A DNA stretch of 6,695 nucleotides, taken from Clostridia bacterium. GTDB taxonomy: Bacteria; Bacillota_A; Clostridia; Lachnospirales; Lachnospiraceae. The stretch's first letter is position 1; each line of letters opens with the position of its first letter. The translations under genes were made by a program, and so were the position numbers. Location: contig JAAYYM010000264.1 in assembly GCA_012515365.1 (NCBI GenBank), positions 1 through 6,695 of the forward strand, given 5' to 3'. This document shows positions 1 through 5,512 of the stretch, one piece after another. Below the pieces are notes generated by a model that was not told where the DNA came from, searched no databases, and was given only the letters and a program-made list of their open reading frames with translations.

Positions 1-2
1 AC

Positions 3-1625
3 ATTCATGCAAATCTGGCTGTATACAGTATCAGAGAGTATGCATGGCAGGCTTTGAAGGAACAAAATGACATTGAAATCGAAATCGTAGAGTATACAAT
101 TAATCAGAGAATCGAAGCGATTATTGCGGATTTATACAATCAGAAGGCGGATGTCATTGCTTTTTCATGCTATATCTGGAATATACAGTGTATTAAGGAC
201 CTAATTTTGCTGTCAGAGAAACTGATGCCGGACACAAAACGGTGGCTTGGAGGTCCGGAAGTATCCTATCAATCGGAAGATTTACTAAAAAATTACCCTG
301 TTGATGTGATCATGAGTGGAGAAGGTGAAGCGACCTTTTTAGAATTGACGAAGGCATACCTGAACGGAACCTCTTTGCAGGAAGTAAAGGGAATTATTAC
401 GAGAGAGGGCACCACTGCAGCAAGAGCCTTGCTTCCTATGGACAGTCTGCCTTTTCCGTATGATCATTTAGAGAAGTATCAGCATCGCATTATTTATTAT
501 GAATCAAGTAGAGGATGTCCTTATTCCTGTAGCTATTGCTTATCTTCCATTGACCGCAGTGTACGTTTTCGTTCGATAGATTTATGTAAACAAGAATTAC
601 AGTTCTTTTTGGATCATCAGGTAAAGCAAGTTAAATTTGTTGATCGTACATTTAACTGTAACCATCAGCATGCAATTGAGATCTGGAAGTATATCAGTGA
701 ACATGATAATGGGATCACGAATTTTCATTTTGAGATTGCTGCAGATATTTTAAATGAAGAAGAAATAAGTATCTTGCAGAATATGCGTAAAGGTTTGGTT
801 CAGCTTGAAATAGGTGTACAGACGACAAATCCGAATACCATTACTGAGATTGACAGAAAAATGGATTATTCAGTATTGAAAAACGTTGTAGGTCAGCTAC
901 AGAAAAACAGAAATCTGCACTTGCATTTAGATTTGATCGCAGGTCTTCCAAAGGAAGATTATGAATCTTTTATTCATTCTTTTAATCAGGTTTATGAATT
1001 ACGAAGTGAGCAGCTGCAGCTAGGATTTTTAAAAGTACTTAAAGGATCGCCCATGCATGAGCGTGCCTTGTCCTATGGATTGGTTTACAGTCACATACCT
1101 CCTTATGAAGTTCTTTATACAAACTGGCTTACTTATGAGGATTTGCAAAGGCTAAAAGCCATTGAAGAAATGGTGGAGGTGTATTATAACAGTAATCAGT
1201 TTAAGAATATTTTGAATATTCTGGTGGATGAATTTGAGTCGCCATATATGCTATACTTCAAGTTGAGTGAGTTTTACAGAAAAAAGGGTTATGATATCAT
1301 GCAGCCATCCAGAATCCAAAGATATCATGTATTGCTTGAATTTGTAAAAGAATATCTAGAGCTTGATCTGGGAGTTGTCAAGGAAGCTATGGCAATGGAT
1401 CTGTATTTAAGAGAAAATTTGAAAAGCAGACCTTCTTTTCTAGAAAATCAGGATTCCTATAAGAATGATAAGAGGAGTTTATATCAAAAAGAGAACATTT
1501 CATTATCAAAAATGACGCATTTAGAATACTTGCCTATTCAAAAGAAAGTAATTTTATTTGATTATTCGTATAGAGATCCCATTACTAATGATGCGAGAAC
1601 TACAGTATTTCCATTTCCGGAATGA
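3..1625 (+). CDS. B12-binding radical SAM protein, DUF4080 type (5' end outside window)
   Basis: This is a predicted cobalamin-binding radical SAM enzyme whose substrate is unknown. The frame stays open to the left edge: the residues just before the TTG at 54 read IHANLAVYSIREYAWQA, matching the usual N-terminal segment of this family. The true start therefore lies about 10-13 codons upstream of the window, and the TTG is internal. The N-terminal part (to about nt 400) looks like a B12-binding Rossmann domain, with FSCYIWN, LGGPEVSY and SGEGEATF motifs. The radical SAM cluster motif CPYSCSYC (CX3CX2C) has its cysteines at codons 516, 528 and 537. FVDRTFNCN, LEIGVQTTNPN and DLIAGLPKED follow in the TIM-barrel region. 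The C-terminal ~200 residues resemble DUF4080 and end near VILFDYSYRDPI. The gene lies 42 nt upstream of nth on the same strand and probably shares its transcript. The family call is firm; the reaction cannot be read from the sequence. Confidence 0.9.
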   Translation: MHANLAVYSIREYAWQALKEQNDIEIEIVEYTINQRIEAIIADLYNQKADVIAFSCYIWNIQCIKDLILLSEKLMPDTKRWLGGPEVSYQSEDLLKNYPVDVIMSGEGEATFLELTKAYLNGTSLQEVKGIITREGTTAARALLPMDSLPFPYDHLEKYQHRIIYYESSRGCPYSCSYCLSSIDRSVRFRSIDLCKQELQFFLDHQVKQVKFVDRTFNCNHQHAIEIWKYISEHDNGITNFHFEIAADILNEEEISILQNMRKGLVQLEIGVQTTNPNTITEIDRKMDYSVLKNVVGQLQKNRNLHLHLDLIAGLPKEDYESFIHSFNQVYELRSEQLQLGFLKVLKGSPMHERALSYGLVYSHIPPYEVLYTNWLTYEDLQRLKAIEEMVEVYYNSNQFKNILNILVDEFESPYMLYFKLSEFYRKKGYDIMQPSRIQRYHVLLEFVKEYLELDLGVVKEAMAMDLYLRENLKSRPSFLENQDSYKNDKRSLYQKENISLSKMTHLEYLPIQKKVILFDYSYRDPITNDARTTVFPFPE

Positions 1626-1652
1626 TGAACGAGAGGATTGCATCAGGATAAG

Positions 1653-1660
1653 AAAGGTGA
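1653..1660 (+). promoter_or_regulatory. Ribosome binding site fixing the nth start
   Basis: AAAGGTGA lies 7 nt before the ATG at 1668 (8 nt from the AGGTG core). It supports that ATG over the in-frame TTG at 1638, which has no comparable site and would add ten residues unlike the family N-terminus. An in-frame GTG at 1662 is too close to the site. Confidence 0.7.
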
Positions 1661-1667
1661 TGTGAAC

Positions 1668-2309
1668 ATGGCAGCCAAGAGAACAGAGGAAATTTTAAAG
1701 ATACTGGATGAGCAATATTCAACAGAATATAAGTGCTACCTGTATTATGAGGAAGCATGGCAATTACTGATTGCAACTATTTTAAGCGCACAGTGTACAG
1801 ATAAGCGTGTCAATATCGTAACAAAGGATTTATTTAAAAAATATCCCAGCATCCGTGATTTTGCACAGGCCGACCTTGAGGAGCTGGAGCAGGATATTCA
1901 TTCAATAGGCTTTTATCATAGTAAAGCAAAAAACATCATAAGCTGTTGTAAGAGACTACATGAAATATATCATGATGAAATACCGAGTGAGCTGGATGAT
2001 TTGATCACATTGGCAGGAGTAGGGAGAAAAACAGCTAATGTCATCAGGGGTAATATATATCACATTCCCAGTATTGTTGTGGATACACATGTAAAAAGGA
2101 TTTCCAGGCGGCTTGGTCTGACCAAAGAGGAAGAACCGGAGCAGATTGAATATGATTTGATGAAGAAACTGCCAAAGGATCATTGGATTTTATATAACAT
2201 TCAGGTAATTGCATTTGGAAGAGATATATGTGAGGCAAGAAGTCCTAAGTGTGATGCGTGCAGGCTTAGAGATTATTATGGGGAATTCAAAATGAAAAGA
2301 AGGAAATAG
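1668..2309 (+). CDS. nth: Endonuclease III (DNA glycosylase/AP lyase), atypical Fe-S motif
   Basis: This base-excision-repair enzyme removes oxidised pyrimidines and cleaves at the resulting abasic site. From ATG 1668 it is 213 aa, the usual Nth length (E. coli Nth is 211). The early LSAQCTD motif (residues 39-45) matches the family. The helix-hairpin-helix LAGVGRKTANVI (115-126) carries the catalytic lysine K121, and VVDTHVKRISRRLGL (137-151) carries the catalytic aspartate D139. The C-terminus should hold a 4Fe-4S motif CX6CX2CX5C. C188, C195 and C198 are present with correct spacing, but the fourth position is Tyr204 and the protein ends in a basic tail, KMKRRK. The glycosylase core therefore looks intact while cluster ligation is incomplete. 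The gene follows the radical SAM gene and ends 1 nt before the exonuclease gene, whose ribosome site lies inside the nth 3' end. A MutY identity is unlikely because the Lys/Asp pair and length fit Nth. Confidence 0.93.
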   Translation: MAAKRTEEILKILDEQYSTEYKCYLYYEEAWQLLIATILSAQCTDKRVNIVTKDLFKKYPSIRDFAQADLEELEQDIHSIGFYHSKAKNIISCCKRLHEIYHDEIPSELDDLITLAGVGRKTANVIRGNIYHIPSIVVDTHVKRISRRLGLTKEEEPEQIEYDLMKKLPKDHWILYNIQVIAFGRDICEARSPKCDACRLRDYYGEFKMKRRK

Positions 2310-2310
2310 A

Positions 2311-3027
2311 ATGATTGATACGTATGTTGCTTTAGATTTGGAGACAACAGGTCTTAATCCTAAAACGGATAAGATAATCGAGATAGGTGCTGCAAAAGTT
2401 GTTTCGGGGGAAATATCTGACACATATGTCACATTTGTAGATCCGGGCAGACATCTTGATCCAAAAATCATCGAGCTGACAGGGATCCGGGATGAAATGC
2501 TGACTGATGCAAAATCCCCTTTGACTGCAATTAAGGAACTATATGAGTTTATGGAGGATGATATCCTGCTTGGACACGGTATTTTATTTGATTATTCTTT
2601 TTGCAAAAGATGTGCGGTGAATGCAGGGATTCCTACAGCTAAAAAGGAAACGAAGGCAATTGATACTTTAAGGATTTCAAGGACTTTGCTTCCGGATATG
2701 CCGAGCAGAAGACTCAGTGATTTGTGCAGATATTATCAAATTAGACAGGAAGCTCATCGTGCATTTGAGGATGCAAGGGCGACGCATTTCCTTTTCCAAA
2801 AGCTGCAGGAACTGTTTTTTCAGGAAAACCAGGCATTGTTTCAGCCAAAGATATTGAATTATCAAGTGAAAAAAGAAAGTCCTGCCACGAAGTTCCAAAA
2901 AGACAGGTTAAGAGCAGTTATGGAATATCATCATTTGGAAATGGATATTGATATTGATCAGCTTACTAAAAATGAGGCCTCTAGAAGGATTGACCAGATT
3001 TTTTTAAAGTATGGAAGAATGCGTTAG
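2311..3027 (+). CDS. DEDDh 3'-5' exonuclease (DnaQ/PolC-epsilon-like) with DUF3072-like C-terminal tail
   Basis: A stand-alone 238-aa exonuclease of the RNase T/DnaQ superfamily, expected to remove nucleotides from 3' ends using two metal ions. Exo I is VALDLETTGLNP (6-17) with D9 and E11. Exo II is LLGHGILFDYSF (86-97) with D94. Exo III is HRAFEDARATHF (149-160) with H149 and D154, which makes it DEDDh. One oddity is Gly90, where Exo II usually reads HN-x-x-FD. Residues 190-238 form a separate tail containing ATKFQKDRL and LTKNEASRRIDQI, resembling the small DUF3072 motif in which a T-x-K-Q segment is followed by LTKxEASxxID. The role of that tail is unknown. The start is 1 nt after the nth stop, with AGAAGGAA at 2298-2305 as ribosome site, so translation is probably coupled to nth. 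The stop overlaps the stop of the opposing gene. The in vivo substrate (proofreading, repair or RNA) cannot be told from sequence. Confidence 0.88.
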   Translation: MIDTYVALDLETTGLNPKTDKIIEIGAAKVVSGEISDTYVTFVDPGRHLDPKIIELTGIRDEMLTDAKSPLTAIKELYEFMEDDILLGHGILFDYSFCKRCAVNAGIPTAKKETKAIDTLRISRTLLPDMPSRRLSDLCRYYQIRQEAHRAFEDARATHFLFQKLQELFFQENQALFQPKILNYQVKKESPATKFQKDRLRAVMEYHHLEMDIDIDQLTKNEASRRIDQIFLKYGRMR

Positions 3028-3626
3028 GTATTTTTGATTTTATTTAAGTCCAGAATGATTGCGTTTTTCATTATGGTATTGAGTGTTTCTACAACAGACA
3101 GCAGGTCATCGATTTTTTCAGGATGAAATTCTTTACAGTAAATTTCTGCAAGCATACAATAGGTTCCTTTGACGTCTGATCTGATGGTTACTGCATATTC
3201 TAAAATATTTTTTGCTTTGTCATACTGCTCTTTCGTAAAATAGTATTCGCCCCATTTGCTGAGTGTTCTGGCCAGAAGCGTAAAATTCTGATCGTATTCC
3301 ATGAGCGTGTTCAGATTAGCAGCGCCGTATTGGAGTTTTAAATCTGTATTTGTAATTCCGGTCAGATTGACTATTTTTTGTACGGAAAGATCATTAATTA
3401 ATTCTTGGTATTCCAATAAATATTGATCTGTGGTATTCTTGTCAATAGGAAGTTTATCAATAGGAATTGATATATAGTCAAGTGAATCAAGTGGTTTTTT
3501 TCTGGTTTTATTTGCCTGTTGTTCCTTTTCCCAAAAAGAAGCCATTCCGTCATCGTACTTTTTCTTTGCAGCAATATAGGTAAAAATGCTGATTATTACA
3601 AAACATAAAAAAATGGGGTATTTCAT
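3024..3626 (-). CDS. Membrane-anchored TPR-like protein of unknown function
   Basis: A 200-aa protein with one N-terminal hydrophobic segment (residues 4-19, IFLCFVIISIFTYIAA) followed at once by KKK, predicting a short anchor with the bulk of the protein on the cytoplasmic side. Residues 21-50 are charged and probably helical. The most distinctive stretch is VNLTGITNTDLKLQYGAANL (86-105). Residues 113-180 form paired amphipathic helices (WGEYYFTKEQYDKAKNILEY, then YCMLAEIYCKE) like one or two tetratricopeptide repeats, suggesting protein binding. I recall similar proteins as conserved hypotheticals in Lachnospiraceae, with no assigned role. ATG 3626 is chosen because AAAGGA (3639-3644 on the + strand, read as complement) lies 12 nt upstream, a rather long spacing, and the hydrophobic segment begins right after it. 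The gene is divergent from the tiny ORF at 3672 and convergent with the exonuclease gene, overlapping its stop by 4 nt. Confidence 0.85.
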   Translation of the reverse strand: MKYPIFLCFVIISIFTYIAAKKKYDDGMASFWEKEQQANKTRKKPLDSLDYISIPIDKLPIDKNTTDQYLLEYQELINDLSVQKIVNLTGITNTDLKLQYGAANLNTLMEYDQNFTLLARTLSKWGEYYFTKEQYDKAKNILEYAVTIRSDVKGTYCMLAEIYCKEFHPEKIDDLLSVVETLNTIMKNAIILDLNKIKNT

Positions 3627-3647
3627 ATGAGAAATGCGTCCTTTCAG

Positions 3648-3676
3648 ATTATGATGAAAGAGGTGAAAAGTGTGAA
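3648..3676 (-). promoter_or_regulatory. Possible sigma-A promoter for the TPR-like gene, lying over the start of the small + strand ORF
   Basis: Read on the minus strand, TTCACA (3676-3671) and CATAAT (3653-3648) are separated by exactly 17 nt, and each matches the sigma-A consensus at 5 of 6 positions. Transcription would start near 3641, giving a leader under 20 nt that barely contains, or partly cuts, the AAAGGA ribosome site. That makes the call tentative. The box region overlaps the ribosome site and GTG start of the opposite-strand small ORF. Confidence 0.35.
3657..3665 (+). promoter_or_regulatory. Ribosome binding site of the small membrane protein ORF
   Basis: AAAGAGGTG ends 6 nt before the GTG at 3672. 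It is the only good Shine-Dalgarno sequence upstream in this frame, so it favours GTG 3672 over the in-frame ATGs at 3627, 3651 and 3654, which lack one. Confidence 0.55.
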
Positions 3677-3776
3677 TTTCAATAGTAGTAAAACAAAAAG
3701 AATTATCTCGTCTGTGATCATTATTATCCTTGTTCTGGCAATGGTAATTCCTACACTTATTTATTTTGTATCATAA
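3672..3776 (+). CDS. Small single-pass membrane protein (34 aa)
   Basis: A GTG-initiated 34-codon ORF encodes a short polar, basic N-terminus (MNFNSSKTKR) and then an unbroken hydrophobic helix (residues 11-33, IISSVIIIILVLAMVIPTLI then YFV), ending in Ser and TAA. This predicts a single membrane span with the basic end in the cytoplasm and almost nothing outside. Support comes from the ribosome site just upstream, the clean protein-like layout and a position in an otherwise empty gap. Codons for 15 more residues are open upstream to ATG 3627, so a 49-aa form is possible. Size and layout recall tiny Firmicutes membrane proteins such as the stressosome-associated Prli42, but I see no sequence match good enough to claim that. 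Any promoter must lie inside the divergent TPR-like gene; I could not identify a convincing one. It may be cotranscribed with the VanW gene 118 nt downstream, although that gene has its own candidate promoter. Confidence 0.6.
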   Translation: MNFNSSKTKRIISSVIIIILVLAMVIPTLIYFVS

Positions 3777-3815
3777 ACCAAATGATTTTGTCAAACATAT
3801 TGGTGGATATGTACC

Positions 3816-3845
3816 TTGAATTTATATGGAACAGAATGTTATAGT
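3816..3845 (+). promoter_or_regulatory. Probable sigma-A promoter of the VanW operon
   Basis: TTGAAT (3816-3821) and TATAGT (3840-3845) are 18 nt apart and match the -35 and -10 consensus at 4 of 6 and 5 of 6 positions. Transcription would start near 3852, leaving a leader of about 43 nt that ends in a strong AAGGAG ribosome site (3880-3885) 9 nt before the ATG. The rest of the gap between the small ORF and the VanW gene shows no terminator and no recognisable riboswitch. Confidence 0.5.
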
Positions 3846-3852
3846 GACTATA
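3840..3852. promoter_or_regulatory. Perfect palindrome on the -10 box, possible operator
   Basis: TATAGT-G-ACTATA is a perfect inverted repeat with 6-nt arms and a 1-nt centre. The left arm is the proposed -10 hexamer and the right arm reaches the predicted transcription start. A dimeric repressor bound here would block RNA polymerase. The site is short and AT-rich, so chance occurrence is possible and no regulator can be named. Confidence 0.3.
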
Positions 3853-3894
3853 GATTCAGTGAAACCAAAGGTATTTAGCAAGGAGTATTGATAT

Positions 3895-5493
3895 ATGATC
3901 AAAAATATCCTGAAAATTGCATCCTGTATATTAGCAACGCTAACAATGAGTGTTGCTTTTTCTTATGCGGCTTACGCAAACGTTTCCATTAACGTTACGG
4001 GTGGCGCTGCTACGGCTACGGATACCAGAATAGAGGTTGATCAGGATCAAAAACAGGATGGTACGATCCCGTCTATTGTTACAGATGAGATTCCGAAAGG
4101 AACCATCAATAAGGGTGTGTTTGCTGACAGCGTAGATCTGTCTTCTTTGTCTTATCAGGAGGCACAGGCAGCGATTGAGCAATATGTCGATTCCTTAAAA
4201 TCAGCACAGATCACAATGGTTTCTGCTGATGGAAAAACAAGGACTGTTACAGCAGGGGATCTGGGCTTATCATGGTCAAATAAAGAATTACTGAATGAAG
4301 CAATTGGACTTGGAAAAAGTGGTAATATAATTAAGAGATATAAAGAGCTTAAAGATCTGGAGCATTCCAATAAAATATATCCGGTTATTACGGTTTTGAG
4401 TGATGAGAAGGTATCTGCAGTTGTGGCAGAGGAAGCAGAGTTAGTTAATGTCGAACCGGTCAATGCCACGATTACAAAAGATGAAGCAGGATTTCATGTA
4501 GTCAATGGGCAGACAGGATACAGAGTCAATAGAAATCTGTCGACGCTTGCTATTAAAAAAGCGATAGAGGAAAACTGGGATAAACAAAATAAAACGATTG
4601 ATTTGGTAGTCGATGTTGTTCAGCCAAAGGGTAAGACAGAAGAGCTTACGATGGTAAAGGATCTGCTTGGAACTTATACCACCAGTTTTAAGACTTCTGG
4701 AACAGCAAGATCAGGGAATGTCAGAAACGGTGTGCGTCTGATCAATGGAATTGTACTTTATCCGGGTGATGAATTCTCCGCGTATGATGCAGTTAATCCG
4801 TTTACAGAAGAAAACGGTTATTATATGGCAGGATCTTATTTGAATGGTCTTGTTGTCGAGAGTCTTGGCGGAGGTATCTGTCAGGTGACATCTACACTTT
4901 ATAATGCGGTGATTAGATCAGAGCTTGAAGTAACGGAACGATATAATCATTCCATGATAGTGACTTATGTAAACTTATCATCAGATGCAGCTATTTCAGG
5001 AACTTCGAAGAATTTCAGATTTAAAAATAATCAGAAGTATCCAATTTATATTGAAGGATATACAAGTGAAGATAAAAAGATAACATTTAATGTATATGGA
5101 GTAGAGACACGTCCAGCAAACAGAGAGGTTACGTTTGAAAGCATTGAGATCAGCAGGACAGAGCCAGAGGGTGAACGTATCATTGCTGACCCCGGACAGC
5201 CGGTTGGATTTATCGATGTACAGTCAGCGCATACAGGATATGTTGGTGAATTGTGGAAGGTCGTTAAGGTAGATGGCGTGGAAACAGAGCGTACAAAAAT
5301 GAACAAGAGTGTTTATACCATGGCGCCACGTACTGCTACAGTAGGAACAGCAGCGGCGGATCCGAATATTTCAGCAGCAATGCAGGCGGCAATCGCAACA
5401 AGCAGTATCGATTATTGTAAGGGTGTTATTGCATCACTCAATGCAGCAGCAGCGGCAGCAGTGGCAGGAACAGTGGATGTACCTGTAGAATAA
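3895..5493 (+). CDS. Secreted VanW-domain protein with peptidoglycan-binding-like N-terminal region
   Basis: A 532-aa exported protein, probably acting at the cell wall. Residues 1-28 form a signal peptide (K3 and K7, hydrophobic core, likely cut after AYA28). Residues 30-65 are a low-complexity linker. Residues ~75-160 and ~184-235 resemble the YoaR-type putative peptidoglycan-binding domain (PF12229), for example VTAGDLGLSWSNKELLNEAI and VVNGQTGYRVN. The VanW domain covers about 260-370, with NVRNGVRLINGIVLYPGDEF and the signature GGGICQVTSTLYNA (325-338), which includes C329; NHS with H352 follows. Residues ~415-475 look like a G5-type module. The last ~50 residues are alanine-rich, with no LPXTG motif or C-terminal membrane anchor. 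The VanW domain has no settled biochemical activity; despite the name, proteins like this are common in Clostridia without vancomycin resistance, and no vanH/A/X/R/S gene is present here. AAGGAG at 3880-3885 fixes the start. Confidence 0.9.
   Translation: MIKNILKIASCILATLTMSVAFSYAAYANVSINVTGGAATATDTRIEVDQDQKQDGTIPSIVTDEIPKGTINKGVFADSVDLSSLSYQEAQAAIEQYVDSLKSAQITMVSADGKTRTVTAGDLGLSWSNKELLNEAIGLGKSGNIIKRYKELKDLEHSNKIYPVITVLSDEKVSAVVAEEAELVNVEPVNATITKDEAGFHVVNGQTGYRVNRNLSTLAIKKAIEENWDKQNKTIDLVVDVVQPKGKTEELTMVKDLLGTYTTSFKTSGTARSGNVRNGVRLINGIVLYPGDEFSAYDAVNPFTEENGYYMAGSYLNGLVVESLGGGICQVTSTLYNAVIRSELEVTERYNHSMIVTYVNLSSDAAISGTSKNFRFKNNQKYPIYIEGYTSEDKKITFNVYGVETRPANREVTFESIEISRTEPEGERIIADPGQPVGFIDVQSAHTGYVGELWKVVKVDGVETERTKMNKSVYTMAPRTATVGTAAADPNISAAMQAAIATSSIDYCKGVIASLNAAAAAAVAGTVDVPVE
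5443..5466 (+). repeat. Imperfect GCA triplet tract in the VanW-protein tail
   Basis: Eight codons read GCA GCA GCA GCG GCA GCA GTG GCA, encoding six alanines, a valine and an alanine. The tract stays in frame and is interrupted by GCG and GTG. Triplet slippage would change alanine number without a frameshift. Confidence 0.5.
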
Positions 5494-5512
5494 ACAGCAG
5501 GAAGGCTTTTGC

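Noticed and set aside
54..56. TTG 54 as the start of the radical SAM gene
   Set aside because: The frame is open to the window edge and the upstream residues match the family N-terminus, so this codon is internal.
1638..1667. TTG 1638 as the nth start
   Set aside because: It has no Shine-Dalgarno sequence and adds ten residues lacking in the family; ATG 1668 has AAAGGTGA at suitable spacing.
2190..2471. Minus-strand ORF of 93 codons across the nth/exonuclease junction, and the other antisense ORFs of 60-104 codons
   Set aside because: They lie over well-supported genes in other frames, lack good ribosome sites and show no recognisable protein motifs.
3000..3075. Rho-independent terminator between the convergent genes
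   Set aside because: T-rich stretches exist (around 2999-3005 and 3030-3036), but no GC-rich inverted repeat precedes them on either strand.
3777..3804. Hairpin ACCAA...TTGGT after the small ORF
   Set aside because: The stem is only five pairs with a loop of about 18 nt and no following T-run, so it is not a convincing terminator.
3895..3927. Possible lipoprotein lipobox IASC at residues 8-11 of the VanW protein
   Set aside because: Only seven residues precede it, with no room for a hydrophobic core before the cysteine. The hydrophobic core continues beyond it to an ordinary AYA cleavage site.
3895..5493. Vancomycin-resistance gene cluster
   Set aside because: Only a VanW domain is present; no ligase, dehydrogenase, dipeptidase or two-component genes are nearby, and VanW-domain proteins are common outside resistance clusters.
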